Assembly (NCBI RefSeq): GCF_900103405.1
Contig: NZ_FNHX01000008.1
Span: 1-64,000 of the forward strand
DNA length: 64,000 nt
Source of the DNA: Polaromonas sp. JS666
GTDB lineage: Bacteria > Pseudomonadota > Gammaproteobacteria > Burkholderiales > Burkholderiaceae_C
Direction of reading: 5' to 3'
A program made the translations under genes and the position numbers. Positions 15,151-24,402 of this stretch are shown here, piece by piece; positions within the stretch are counted from its first letter, which is position 1; every line of letters starts with the position of its first letter. The notes beneath the pieces were generated by a model. That model had not been told where the DNA came from. It worked only from the letters and a program-made list of their open reading frames with translations, and made no database searches.

Positions 15151-16280
15151 AATGCAGCCTCAAATAAACGCTGGAAATCCTCCGCCTTGCAGGGCCGTGG
15201 ATTGGTCTGGTGGCAGATATCGGCCGTGGCAATCTCGACCAGGCGTGGCAACTGTTCGCGCTTGACGCCATGGGCCGACAGCGGGCCGGTGATGCCCACG
15301 CTTTCCTTGAGCTGCTTGAGCCAGGGCACCAGGGCTTTGCCGCCGCCGGCCACGCCGCAGACATGGGCGAGTTCGTCGAACTTGGCGGGGGCCGACTCGT
15401 AGTTCCAGGCCAGTACGGTGTCAATCATCAGCGCATTGGCCAGGCCGTGGTGCAGGTCGCAGACGGCGCCCAGCGCGTGCGCGCAGGAGTGCACCGCGCC
15501 CAGGTCTTTCTGGAAGGCGATGGCGCCCATCATGGAGGCCATCATCATGTCGCTGCGCGCCTGCAGGTTGGAAGGCTCCTTGACGGCCTTGAGCAGGGCA
15601 TGGGCCGCGATGCGCGTGCCCTCGAGCGCGATGCCGTCGCACAGCGGGTGGTAAGCCGGCGAGAGGTAGCTTTCGATGTTGTGGGTCAGCGCGTCCATGC
15701 CGGTGGCGGCCGTCACATGGGGCGGCAGGCCCAGCGTGAGTTCCGGGTCGGCGAACACCACCTTGGCCAGGATCTTGGGGCTGAAGACCACGCGCTTCAA
15801 ATGCGTGTCGTTTTCGCTCACGACCGAGGAGCGGCCGACCTCGGAGCCTGTGCCCGAGGTGGTGGGCAGGGCCACGAAGTAGGGCAGCTCGTTGACGATG
15901 GGCCGCACCTGGGGGTGGTCCCAGACGTATTCGAGGATGTCGCCCTCGTGCGTGGCGGCAATGCCCACCACCTTGGCCACGTCCAGCGCCGCGCCGCCGC
16001 CGAAGCCGATCACGCAGTCGGCCTTGTGGGCCTTGTAGGCCGCGGCGCCGTCCATGACCTGGCTGCAGGTCGGGTTGCCGAACACGCCCGAGAACACGGC
16101 CACGTCCAGCCCGCCCAGGTGGGCCTTGAACTCGGCCAGCACCGGCAGCGCGGCCAGCGCCTTGTCGGTCACGATCAGCGGGCGCTTGCAGCCGGCGGCC
16201 AGCAGGGTTTCGGCGACCTGCTTGCGCGCGCCGGCGCCGAAACGGATGGCGGTGGGGAAGGAGAAGTTGGTGGTGCTCAT
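15147..16280 (-). CDS. Iron-containing alcohol dehydrogenase
   Basis: 377 aa. The NAD-binding motif is G-F-G-G-G-A-A-L-D-V-A-K. The iron site is indicated by the D-A-L-T-H-N-I-E and H-S-C-A-H-A-L-G ... H-H-G histidines, and P-T-T-S-G-T-G-S-E-V is also present. The ATG at 16280 matches the family N-terminus. An alcohol dehydrogenase is not part of the classical Puu putrescine pathway, which uses an FAD oxidase. Its presence suggests the glutamylated substrate carries a hydroxyl, as gamma-glutamylethanolamide does. Confidence 0.92.
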   Translation of the reverse strand: MSTTNFSFPTAIRFGAGARKQVAETLLAAGCKRPLIVTDKALAALPVLAEFKAHLGGLDVAVFSGVFGNPTCSQVMDGAAAYKAHKADCVIGFGGGAALDVAKVVGIAATHEGDILEYVWDHPQVRPIVNELPYFVALPTTSGTGSEVGRSSVVSENDTHLKRVVFSPKILAKVVFADPELTLGLPPHVTAATGMDALTHNIESYLSPAYHPLCDGIALEGTRIAAHALLKAVKEPSNLQARSDMMMASMMGAIAFQKDLGAVHSCAHALGAVCDLHHGLANALMIDTVLAWNYESAPAKFDELAHVCGVAGGGKALVPWLKQLKESVGITGPLSAHGVKREQLPRLVEIATADICHQTNPRPCKAEDFQRLFEAAL

Positions 16281-16309
16281 GGGGTGTCTTCTTGGAGTGG
16301 CTGTAAGGG

Positions 16310-16819
16310 TCAAATGGCGGAAGGCAGCTGCAGGAACATATGCTGTTTGCCGAACGGTACGCCGTTCACGCGTATGGCGTCGGGCTCTGTGCCGAAGGGC
16401 GCGAAGCCGGCGCGGGCATACAGGCCCGCGGCCTGCTTGTTGCCCTCGGTCACGGTTAGCACCAGCAGCTCCACGCCCGCGGCTTTGGCGGCCTGCACCA
16501 CGGTGTTGACCAGGGCTAGGCCCAGGCCTTGGCCGCTGTACTCGGGTGCGACGTACATCGCGACCAGGGTGGCCTTGTGGCGGTTTTTCAGGCGCGTCTC
16601 GCGCGTCATGCCGACCACACCGGCCAGCGTGCCGTCCACAAAAGCGCCCCACATGACGGTGTCCGACTCGGGCGACAGCCGCTTTTCGGTGTCGGCCGGC
16701 GGGCGGATGTTTTCCTCCTCGAAGCTGGAGGTGAAGGCGTCGGGGTGCTCGCGCAGGCCGCGCAGGCGCAGTTCCCGGTATACCGGCGCGTCGGAGGCTT
16801 CAAGTCGGCGAATCTGCAT
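16310..16819 (-). CDS. GNAT-family N-acetyltransferase
   Basis: About 169 aa, a single GNAT domain. The acetyl-CoA loop is Y-S-G-Q-G-L-G-L-A-L (Q/R-x-x-G-x-G/A type), followed by the motif B-like segment N-K-Q-A-A-G-L-Y-A-R-A-G-F. It is sandwiched in the amine operon between the glutamine-synthetase-like and alcohol dehydrogenase genes, 21 bp from the former. The acyl acceptor is unknown; an amine or an amino acid product is possible. ATG 16819 was chosen over an in-frame TTG at 16840. Confidence 0.85.
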   Translation of the reverse strand: MQIRRLEASDAPVYRELRLRGLREHPDAFTSSFEEENIRPPADTEKRLSPESDTVMWGAFVDGTLAGVVGMTRETRLKNRHKATLVAMYVAPEYSGQGLGLALVNTVVQAAKAAGVELLVLTVTEGNKQAAGLYARAGFAPFGTEPDAIRVNGVPFGKQHMFLQLPSAI

Positions 16820-16840
16820 CAGGGGGTTCGAAGGGTTCAA

Positions 16841-18226
16841 TCAGATGATCTCGAAATAGCGTTTCATTTCCCAGTCGGTCACGGCGTCCAGCCATTGCCG
16901 CCACTCCCACTCGCGCGTGGCCGCGAAGTGATCCACGAAAGTATCGCCCAGCCAGTCGCGCGCGATGGCCGATTTCTGGAAAATCCGCGTGGTTTCTATC
17001 AGGGTGCGCGGCGCGCGCGGGATGTGCTCGGCCCCGGCATTGGTGCCGGTGATGGGCGCGCCCAGCTTCAGGCCTTTTTCGACGCCGTGCAGGCCGGCCG
17101 CGATCACCGCCGCCATGGCCAGGTAGGGGTTCACGTCGGCGCCCGGGCAGCGGGTCTCCAGCCGGGTGGCCTTGGGGCTGCCGGCGATCACACGAAAACT
17201 CGCGGTGCGGTTGTCCATGCCCCAGGTCGGCTTCACCGGTGCCCAGAAACCGTCGACCAGGCGCTTGTAGCTGTTGATGGTGGGCCAGATCATGGGGCCG
17301 AACTCCATCATGCAGGCGACCTGGCCGGCGATGTAGCTCTCAAACAGCTTGCTCATCTTGCGCGGGTTCTTCGCGTCGTAGAACAGGTTGTTCTTGCCGT
17401 CGGACAGGCTTTGGTGGATGTGGCCGCTGCAGCCGGGCAGTTGCTGGTGGGGCTTGGCCATGAAGCTGGGCATGATGCCGAAGCGCGAACCGATTTCCTT
17501 GGTGCCGGTCTTGAACAGGATGGCGCGGTCGGCCTGCTCCAGCGCTTCGCTGAAAGCGATGGCGACTTCATAGACGCCGGGGCCGGTTTCGGTGTGCAGG
17601 CCCTCGATGGGGATGCCGAAGGCCAGCATCTCGTCCATGATGGCGTTGAAAAAGCCCTGGTTCTGGTTCATGCGCAGCAGCGAATAACCGAACATGCCGG
17701 GCGTGAGTTTTTCGGCCCCCACGCCGTTTTTGGCGGCCCAGCTGTGCGGCGTCTCGAGGAAGTTGAACCACTCGAACTCCATGCCCGTCATGGGCATCAG
17801 GCCCATCTTCTCGGCGCGCTTCAGGACCCGCTTGAGCGTCTGGCGCGGGCAGACGGCATGCGGTGTGCCGTCGGCGTTGACGAACTCGCCGAGCACAAAG
17901 GGCACTTTGTTGTCCCAGGGCACGTGGCGCAGGGTCGCCAGGTCCAGCCGGGCCAGCGCGTCGGGAAAGCCGTGCTGCCAGCCGGTCACCGTGGTGTTGT
18001 CGTAACAGCTGTCCATCATGTCCCAGCCCAGCACCACGTCGCAAAAGCCGAAGCCGCCGGCCGGGTAGGGCTCGGCCGCGCCCAGGAATTTGTCCCTGTG
18101 CAGGTATTTGCCGCGCAGCACGCCGTCGATGTCGCTGACGGCGACCTTCATCTTGTTGGCGCCCGATTTGCGCAGGGAGTCCAGCACGCCGCGGGATGTG
18201 GAAGGGGTGGGAGCTTTTTTGGCCAT
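16841..18226 (-). CDS. Glutamine synthetase-like gamma-glutamyl-amine ligase (PuuA/GlnA4/IpuC type)
   Basis: 461 aa with the glutamine synthetase catalytic signatures: the metal Glu in G-M-E-F-E-W-F, E-T-G-P-G-V-Y-E, the His in G-C-S-G-H-I-H-Q, the Arg in N-R-T-A-S-F-R, and R-L-E-T-R-C-P-G-A-D-V-N-P-Y. Relatives PuuA, IpuC and GlnA4 ligate glutamate to putrescine, isopropylamine and ethanolamine, respectively. Proximity to an ethanolamine-type permease and an alcohol dehydrogenase favours ethanolamine. It is a catabolic, non-GlnA enzyme in this position. ATG 18226 was chosen; a GTG lies 9 bp upstream. Confidence 0.88.
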   Translation of the reverse strand: MAKKAPTPSTSRGVLDSLRKSGANKMKVAVSDIDGVLRGKYLHRDKFLGAAEPYPAGGFGFCDVVLGWDMMDSCYDNTTVTGWQHGFPDALARLDLATLRHVPWDNKVPFVLGEFVNADGTPHAVCPRQTLKRVLKRAEKMGLMPMTGMEFEWFNFLETPHSWAAKNGVGAEKLTPGMFGYSLLRMNQNQGFFNAIMDEMLAFGIPIEGLHTETGPGVYEVAIAFSEALEQADRAILFKTGTKEIGSRFGIMPSFMAKPHQQLPGCSGHIHQSLSDGKNNLFYDAKNPRKMSKLFESYIAGQVACMMEFGPMIWPTINSYKRLVDGFWAPVKPTWGMDNRTASFRVIAGSPKATRLETRCPGADVNPYLAMAAVIAAGLHGVEKGLKLGAPITGTNAGAEHIPRAPRTLIETTRIFQKSAIARDWLGDTFVDHFAATREWEWRQWLDAVTDWEMKRYFEII

Positions 18227-18245
18227 GGTGTGCACGCCTTGTGGT

Positions 18246-19736
18246 TCAGGTAGAGGCGGCAGCCCGGCCTTTTTCGGCCAGGCTGATCGCGAATTCTTCT
18301 TCGGGCGAGAGGATCAGGCGGTGGCGGCCGGCCACGGCAAAGTAGCTGACGCCGATGGCGAACCACAGCGCGACCCAGAGCACGCCGACGCGGTAGACCG
18401 GGTCGCTGAGCTGAAAGTAAATGGTGACCAGCGCGATCAGCAGAGTCAGCACGGCGCCCGCCACGCCCAGCGGGCTGCGGTAGGGGCGCTCCATGTGCGG
18501 CAGCTTGCTGCGCAGCCGTATGAAGGACAGCGCCTGCATCACATAGGAAAACATGGCGCCGAACACCGCCATGTTGAGCAAGGTGCCGCCTATCACGGCC
18601 GAGCCCTTGTCCACGCCCAGCGTGAACCACAGCACAAACATCACCACCAGCGCGACCACCGAGCCGACGACCATCGCGATGTGCGGCGTCTTGCGGCTGC
18701 CGTGGGTGACCGACAGCGCCGAGGGGAAATAACCGGCCCGGCTCAGCGAATAGATCTGCCGGCCCTTGGCGAAGATGATGGTGTGAAAGCTCGCCACCAG
18801 GCCCAGCACCGCGACCAGCGCCAGCACCTTGGCGATGCCGCCGCCGTAGATGGCCTTGAAGCCGTCCAGCAGCGGCTCGGCCGAGGTGCTGAGCGCGTGC
18901 GAGCCTATGCCGGCGACCGAGGGGTTGAGCCACAGGATCATGAAGGCCGAGAGGATGAGCGTGAAGATGCCGGCGATGATGCCGCGCGGCATGTCGCGGC
19001 GCGGGTCCACCGATTCCTCGGCCGCCAGCGGCAGCTGCTCTATCGCCAGGAACAGCCACACGGCAAAAGGCAGGGCCGCGAGCACGCCGCCCAGGCCCAG
19101 CGGCAGGAAGGGGCCGCGGCCCTCGGGCAGCACGGCGCCGCCGGCGCCCACGTTCATGGCCCAGCGCGCGAAGTCTATGCGCGGGAAGGCGCTGACCCAG
19201 AAGGCCACCAGGCAGGCCAGCGCCAGCAGCGTGACGGCCAGCGTGATCTTGAAGGACAACTCGACACCGACGATGTTCAGGCCTATGAAGACGACGTAAA
19301 AGCCTATCCACCACAGCGGCTGCCAGGCCGGCGGCGTGCCGAAGATGCTGCCCATGTAGCTGCCGATGAAAAACACGATGACGGCCGGCGTCAGCACGTA
19401 TTCCACGTTCTCGGCCAGCCCGGTCAGGAAACCGCCCCAGGGCCCCATGGCGGTGCGCGCGAAGGAATAGGCCCCGCCGGTGTGCGGCAGCGCGGGCGAC
19501 ATCTCGGCCAGCGAAAAGGTCAGCCCCAGGTACATCACGGAAATAATGATGGTGGCCAGCAGCATACTGCCCCAGCCGTTGGCCAGGCCCAGGTTCCAGC
19601 CCGCGAAGTGGCCGGAGATCACGGCGCCCACCCCCAGGGCCCAGAGCGACCAGACGCCGGCATAGCGGCGCAGTCCCCTCTTTTCAAAGTAGCTGCCGTC
19701 GACTTTCGCGTACTGGACGCCGGAACGTTCTGACAT
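18246..19736 (-). CDS. APC-family amino acid/amine permease, ethanolamine permease-like
   Basis: 496 aa with about 12 transmembrane segments. The APC pattern is clear: G-x-G-A-V-I-S-G in helix 1, the conserved F-S-L-A-E-M and the G-G-A-Y-S-F-A-R segment, and helix 6 F-A-V-W-L-F-L-A-I-E-Q-L-P-L-A-A-E-E. I recognise the last pattern as close to ethanolamine permeases (Eat/EutP type), from memory. It is the promoter-proximal gene of the minus-strand operon, divergent from an EutR-like regulator about 194 bp away. It imports the amine substrate. Confidence 0.86.
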   Translation of the reverse strand: MSERSGVQYAKVDGSYFEKRGLRRYAGVWSLWALGVGAVISGHFAGWNLGLANGWGSMLLATIIISVMYLGLTFSLAEMSPALPHTGGAYSFARTAMGPWGGFLTGLAENVEYVLTPAVIVFFIGSYMGSIFGTPPAWQPLWWIGFYVVFIGLNIVGVELSFKITLAVTLLALACLVAFWVSAFPRIDFARWAMNVGAGGAVLPEGRGPFLPLGLGGVLAALPFAVWLFLAIEQLPLAAEESVDPRRDMPRGIIAGIFTLILSAFMILWLNPSVAGIGSHALSTSAEPLLDGFKAIYGGGIAKVLALVAVLGLVASFHTIIFAKGRQIYSLSRAGYFPSALSVTHGSRKTPHIAMVVGSVVALVVMFVLWFTLGVDKGSAVIGGTLLNMAVFGAMFSYVMQALSFIRLRSKLPHMERPYRSPLGVAGAVLTLLIALVTIYFQLSDPVYRVGVLWVALWFAIGVSYFAVAGRHRLILSPEEEFAISLAEKGRAAAST

Positions 19737-19930
19737 GGTGGCTCCCTAGGCTAAAGATGGCTGGATGGACGGCCCGGTGGGGCCGACTTGCATCCTAGGG
19801 TGCGGGCCGGCGCGCTGAAATCCCATTTCGGCAAGTTGCACGGATGGGGCGCCAGCGAAGCGAGCGAAAGTAAGTCGAACTGTTTCAAAGCGTAGCTTGC
19901 ATGCGGCACGAATCCTGCAAGAATGCGGCG

Positions 19931-20896
19931 ATGGCACATCCTTCCGATACCGCCGAGCCGGCCCCACCGGCCCTGCTGTCCCGCGCGTCGTTTGCCGATG
20001 CGGACGAGCAGGCGGCAGCGCTCACGGGCTGGAATCAGAGCTACCTCCAGCTCTCGCGCGGCGCCTTTGGCGGCGAGGTGCGGCAGCTGGAATTCGCGGG
20101 CCTGCGCCTCTTTGTGGAAAGCCTGCGGGAGTCGGTGTACCAGACAGGCCAGATCCGTAACGGTGCACTGGCCCTGGGCCTGCCGCTGCAGGTTGAAGGG
20201 CCCAGTATGTTTTGCGGTGCGCCCAGTGATGCTGATGCGCTGCATGTGTTTTCGGGTGCGTCGGGTTTTGAGTTCCGCTCGTCCCGGCGCCATGTGATGC
20301 TGGGGCTGGAGCTTGATGAGGCCGCCTGGCGACGTTGCGGCGAGCATGACCCGGCGCTGCAGGCCCGGCTGGGCGCGCAGGCCGGCTTGCGCCGGCTGGA
20401 CGGCGCGGCGCAGGCGGGGCTCAGGCAGTGCCTTGTTGGGGTGCTGGATACGGTGGAGGCGGCCCCGGCGCTGCTGCAATCGCCCGCCGTGCAAGCCGCC
20501 ATGCTCGACACCGTGATGGAGCAGCTCGGCCGCGTTCTTGCGCCGACGGGCGGCGTCGATTCTGTGAGCATCCACGGGCATTGGGCGCTGACGCGGCGCG
20601 CGCGTGAACTGGTGCATACGCAGCTCGACCAGCCGCCCACTGTCTTGGCGCTGTGCGAGCAGCTCGGCGTCAGCAGGAGAACCCTGCAGAACGGCTTTCA
20701 GACGGCACTGGGCATCAGCCCATTGGCTTATCTGCGCGCCGTGCGCCTGAACGCCGCCAGGCAGGCGCTGAAGACCGCTACGTCCGTGACGGCGGCTGCA
20801 ACCGACCTGGGGTTTTGGCATTTTGGTCATTTCGCGCACGACTACCAGCAAATGTTTGGCGAGCTTCCTTCAGAATCGTTTCGCCGAAACCATTAA
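19931..20896 (+). CDS. AraC-family regulator, EutR-like
   Basis: About 321 aa (an in-frame ATG at 19901 would add 10 residues). The C-terminal AraC domain (about residues 220-318) has two helix-turn-helix units: L-G-V-S-R-R-T-L-Q-N and F-W-H-F-G-H-F-A-H-D-Y-Q-Q-M-F. These closely match what I recall of E. coli EutR (V-S-R-R-T-L-Q-N and F-W-H-L-G-Q-F). The N-terminal ligand domain also shows the A-L-T-G-W-N-Q-S-Y pattern. EutR senses ethanolamine with B12. Here it is divergent from the permease and probably activates that operon. Confidence 0.88.
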   Translation: MAHPSDTAEPAPPALLSRASFADADEQAAALTGWNQSYLQLSRGAFGGEVRQLEFAGLRLFVESLRESVYQTGQIRNGALALGLPLQVEGPSMFCGAPSDADALHVFSGASGFEFRSSRRHVMLGLELDEAAWRRCGEHDPALQARLGAQAGLRRLDGAAQAGLRQCLVGVLDTVEAAPALLQSPAVQAAMLDTVMEQLGRVLAPTGGVDSVSIHGHWALTRRARELVHTQLDQPPTVLALCEQLGVSRRTLQNGFQTALGISPLAYLRAVRLNAARQALKTATSVTAAATDLGFWHFGHFAHDYQQMFGELPSESFRRNH

Positions 20897-20941
20897 CGCC
20901 CCCACGCTTTTCACTTCGCCTTCGGCTCCGTGTAATGCGCT

Positions 20942-20983
20942 GCCCCCCGAGGGGGCGCTGCGCCTGCGGCCCGGCAAAGCCGG
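20942..20983. terminator. Double stem-loop between convergent AraC and phnW genes
   Basis: GCCCCC (20942-20947) pairs with GGGGGC (20951-20956) over a CGA loop. CCGGC and GCCGG (20971-20983) form a second small stem. It lies between convergent genes, where a bidirectional terminator is expected. There is no poly-T tract. I recall this block as a common intergenic motif in Comamonadaceae. Confidence 0.5.
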
Positions 20984-21020
20984 TTCCGCGGCCCCGGCTG
21001 GGTTTAAGAGTTCAGGGGGT

Positions 21021-22139
21021 TCAACCAGCGGGGGCCGCTGATCGGATGCCCATGTCCTGCAGGGCTGCCGCTACGGCCTGCACTGCCTGCGCCATTTCGT
21101 TGGGGCCTATGGCGCCTATGCAGCCGACGCGGAAAGTTTCCACCTGGGTCAGCTTGCCGGGGTATAGGACAAAGCCGCGATTTCGCGCGGCGGCATAAAA
21201 GGCCTTGAAGTCGTAGCGGTTGTCGGCCGGCGCGTGGAAGGTCACGATGATGGGCGCCTGGATGGCCGGGTCCAGGAAGGGCTTGAAGCCGAGTTTCGCC
21301 ATGCCCGTGATCAGCGTGCGGTAGTTGCTCTCGTAGCGCGCCAGGCGCGCGGGCTGGCCGCCTTCCTCCTCGAACTGGGCAATCGCCTCGGCCAGCGCCA
21401 CCACCACATGGGTGGGCGGCGTGAAGCGCCACTGCGTGGTTTTTTCCATGTAGGTGTACTGGTCGTGCAGGTCCATGGCCAGCGACTGGCTGCGGCCGGC
21501 GCAGTCCTCCAGCACCGCCTTGCGGATAAACACAAACCCCATGCCGGGTACGCCCTCCAGGCATTTGCCGCTGGCGGCCACCAGCGCGTCGAAATGCACC
21601 TTGCGCGCATCGATGTCTATCGCGGCGAAAGAACTCATGGCATCGACCAGCAGGCCCTTGCCGTGGGTCTTGCAGACGTCGGCGACTTCCTGCAGCGGAT
21701 TGAGCACACCGGCGCCGGTCTCGCAGTGGATCAGCATCACGTGGGTGATGCTGGTGTCGGCTTCCAGCATGGCGTCCAGCGCGGCCGGCGAAACCTGGGC
21801 GGCTTCGTCAAACGGCATGACGGTGCAGCGCCGGCCCATCAGCGTGGTCAACTTGGCCGCGCGCTTGCAATAAGCGCCGTTGTCCATCACCAGCACATGG
21901 CCGTCGCGCGGCACCACGGTGGCCACCGCCGCCTCCACGCTGAAGGTGCCGCTGCCCTGCAGCGGCACAACGACGTGCGAATCCTGCCCATGGATGATGG
22001 CCAGCAGGCTTTTGCGCACGCTGGCGGTGACAGCGTTGAAATCGCTGTCCCAGGAACCCCAATCTTTCAGCATCGCGAGCTTGGTGCGCAGCGTGGTCGT
22101 GAGCGGACCCGGCGTTAAAAGGATTTTGTCTCTGTCCAT
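21021..22139 (-). CDS. phnW: 2-aminoethylphosphonate--pyruvate transaminase
   Basis: 372 aa. PhnW converts AEP plus pyruvate to phosphonoacetaldehyde plus alanine. The start [12 protein letters not shown], the Q-G-S-G-T-F motif and the PLP lysine K192 in A-S-G-K-C-L-E-G match the class V aminotransferase family and PhnW in particular. It is the last gene of the minus-strand transport unit, downstream of the DinB-like gene. The product phosphonoacetaldehyde would feed PhnY. Confidence 0.94.
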   Translation of the reverse strand: MDRDKILLTPGPLTTTLRTKLAMLKDWGSWDSDFNAVTASVRKSLLAIIHGQDSHVVVPLQGSGTFSVEAAVATVVPRDGHVLVMDNGAYCKRAAKLTTLMGRRCTVMPFDEAAQVSPAALDAMLEADTSITHVMLIHCETGAGVLNPLQEVADVCKTHGKGLLVDAMSSFAAIDIDARKVHFDALVAASGKCLEGVPGMGFVFIRKAVLEDCAGRSQSLAMDLHDQYTYMEKTTQWRFTPPTHVVVALAEAIAQFEEEGGQPARLARYESNYRTLITGMAKLGFKPFLDPAIQAPIIVTFHAPADNRYDFKAFYAAARNRGFVLYPGKLTQVETFRVGCIGAIGPNEMAQAVQAVAAALQDMGIRSAAPAG

Positions 22140-22165
22140 GGATTGCCTCCTGGTTTTTGTAGGGT

Positions 22166-22687
22166 TCAGTTCAAGTCGGGAGCGGCGTCGCGCAGGAAAA
22201 CGGGCAGGTCCATGCTGGGCGGCCGCGCCGGCACCTGGTACATCATGTCGGCCACATAGCCCCGATGGAAGGTCTTGTGGTTGACGACGTGCAGCAGCAT
22301 GTCGCCGCGGGCCATCGCGCCTTCGCCGCCATCAACAAATTTGAAATGCACGACTTCGCACTGCCTCTCACCGGTCAAGGCGTCTGCGTAAAGGATGTAC
22401 CAGTCGTCGAGCGCCTGTTGCTGCCCGCGCAGCTGCGCGAGCGCCGGCGTGCTGTCGGTATTGCGGGAAGTAAAGCCGTGCGGCCGGCCCTGCAGGTGGG
22501 CCTGCCAGATCTGGTCGACCACACAGGCGTGGTTCAGCGTGCGGAGCATATTGCCGAAGGAGGTCGCGCGCGGCGCCGTCAGTTCACCGGGCGGCAACTG
22601 CTCCAGCGCCGTGAAGAGGCGGTCGTTCGCCCAGGCCGTGTAGCGCGTGAGCAGGCGAAGGTTGCGGCGGTCGGCCATGGAGCCCAT
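22166..22687 (-). CDS. DinB-family metal-dependent helical bundle protein
   Basis: About 173 aa. The DinB four-helix bundle pattern has metal-type histidines: L-N-H-A near residue 47 and [10 protein letters not shown] near residue 135. Members bind a divalent metal and often use low-molecular-weight thiols, acting as thiol transferases or hydrolases. Its ATG overlaps the permease stop by one base, so it belongs to the AEP operon between permease and phnW. Its function in phosphonate use is not known to me. Confidence 0.82.
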   Translation of the reverse strand: MGSMADRRNLRLLTRYTAWANDRLFTALEQLPPGELTAPRATSFGNMLRTLNHACVVDQIWQAHLQGRPHGFTSRNTDSTPALAQLRGQQQALDDWYILYADALTGERQCEVVHFKFVDGGEGAMARGDMLLHVVNHKTFHRGYVADMMYQVPARPPSMDLPVFLRDAAPDLN

Positions 22688-24402
22688 CAACGCGAACTGG
22701 TGCGCCAAGCCTGGGTGCGGCGGTTGACCCACCAGGCCAGCGCCATGAACAGCAGGGTGGCGATCGTCGAGGCCACGCCTATCAGCACGGCCATGGCCGC
22801 GGCCGCGCCTATCTCGCCGGCCTCGTCAAGGTTCAGGATGGCGATGGAGGCGACCTTGGTTTCAGGCGAGTAGAGGAAGACCACGGCGGAGATCGTCGTC
22901 ATCGCGTTGATGAAAAAATAGCGCGCGATGTCGACCAGGGCCGGCGTGCAGATCGGCAATGTCACGCGCCAGAAGGTTTTGAAGAAGGGCACCTTGAGCG
23001 AGGCGCTCACGGCCTCGAATTCGCCGTCGAGCGCCTTGAGGGCCGTCACCGCCGTCAGGTGGCCGGTGGTGTAGAAGTGCACGATGGTGCACAGCGTGAG
23101 CAGGGTCAGCGTGTGGTACAGGCCGTTGAGCGGATTGCCGGGTGCGTTGAAAAAGAAGATGTAGCCCAGGCCCAGCACCAGGCCGGGCACGGCCATGGGC
23201 AGCATGGCCAGCATGCGCACAAAACCGCGCAGGCCGTCCATGCCCTTGGTTTTTTCGAGCAGGTAGGCGCTGATAAACACCAGCGCCGTGCCGAAGACGG
23301 CCGTGCCCGCCGCCATCTTGAGGCTGTTGACAAAACCGACGCCGACTTCGGCATCGACCAGTCCCATGGTGTAGTGGCGCAGGCTGGGTGTCAGGTTGTA
23401 GGGCCAGAAGCTGGCGAAGGAGGCGAACACCGCCATGCCCAGCATGGCCAGCACCAGGAAGGCGATGGCGCAGCAGTACAGCGTCATGACCCCGTCATAG
23501 GCGCGCGAGGGCGTGGGCCGGTAGGGCACGGCGCGCGCCGTCAGCATCGCGGTCTGGCGTTTGCTGACGTAGTGGTCGACCGCGAAGGTCAGCACGGCCG
23601 GCGCCAGCAACAGGATGGCGACGACCGCGCCCTTGGCGAAATCCTGCTGGCCTATGACCAGCTTGAAGACGTCGGTCGCCAGGACGTTGAAGTTACCGCC
23701 TATCACTTTCGGGATGCCGAAGTCGGTCATGACCAGCGTGAATGTGACCAGCGCGGCGGAGATCAGGCCGTACTTGGCGCCGGGCAGGGTGATGGTGAAG
23801 AACTTGCGCCTGGCGCTGGTGCCCATGGCGTCGGCGGCCTCGTAAAGGCGCGCGTCCGACAGCGTGAGCGCCGTGACCAGAATCATCAGCGCATGCGGGA
23901 ACACCGCGAAGCATTCGGCCACCACGATGCCGGGCGCGCCGTAGATCTGCTCTATGCCCAGGCCCTGCATCCAGCCCTTGAGCACGCCCTGGTTGCCGAA
24001 CCAGTAGATCAGCGAAATCGCCGACAGCAGCGAAGGCGCCAGCAGCGGGATCAGGGTGATGCCGCGAAACAACGCCTTGTAGGGCATGCAGGAGCGCGCC
24101 AGCGCATAGGCAAAACCGAAAGCCAGCGGCACGGCGACCAGCGTGACCACGCTGGAGACCCAGAGGCTGTTCCACAGGCTTTCGAGCAGCGCTGGGGTCT
24201 TGGCGTACTCGATGAAGTTGTCGAACCAGATGAAATCGCCGGACTTGTCCAGCAGCGCCTGCTGCAGGATGGCCAGCAGCGGCGCCGCGAGAAACACGAC
24301 CAGGATCAGCGCAGCCAGCGCCAGGGCCGCATAGGCGAGATGGTCTATCCAGTGCGCGCGCTGCCTGACCATGGGCGGCGCGGGGGGCGTGAAGACCGGC
24401 AT
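22687..24402 (-). CDS. 2-aminoethylphosphonate ABC transporter permease (two fused domains)
   Basis: 571 aa with about 12 transmembrane helices in two homologous halves. Each half has an EAA-type cytoplasmic loop: E-A-A-D-A-M-G-T-S in the first, E-A-V-S-A-S-L-K-V in the second. The two permeases are fused, as in the AEP (PhnU2-type) and FbpB iron importers. It sits between the ATPase and DinB genes, with one-base overlaps on both sides. The ATG at 24402 matches the first transmembrane region. Confidence 0.88.
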   Translation of the reverse strand: MPVFTPPAPPMVRQRAHWIDHLAYAALALAALILVVFLAAPLLAILQQALLDKSGDFIWFDNFIEYAKTPALLESLWNSLWVSSVVTLVAVPLAFGFAYALARSCMPYKALFRGITLIPLLAPSLLSAISLIYWFGNQGVLKGWMQGLGIEQIYGAPGIVVAECFAVFPHALMILVTALTLSDARLYEAADAMGTSARRKFFTITLPGAKYGLISAALVTFTLVMTDFGIPKVIGGNFNVLATDVFKLVIGQQDFAKGAVVAILLLAPAVLTFAVDHYVSKRQTAMLTARAVPYRPTPSRAYDGVMTLYCCAIAFLVLAMLGMAVFASFASFWPYNLTPSLRHYTMGLVDAEVGVGFVNSLKMAAGTAVFGTALVFISAYLLEKTKGMDGLRGFVRMLAMLPMAVPGLVLGLGYIFFFNAPGNPLNGLYHTLTLLTLCTIVHFYTTGHLTAVTALKALDGEFEAVSASLKVPFFKTFWRVTLPICTPALVDIARYFFINAMTTISAVVFLYSPETKVASIAILNLDEAGEIGAAAAMAVLIGVASTIATLLFMALAWWVNRRTQAWRTSSR

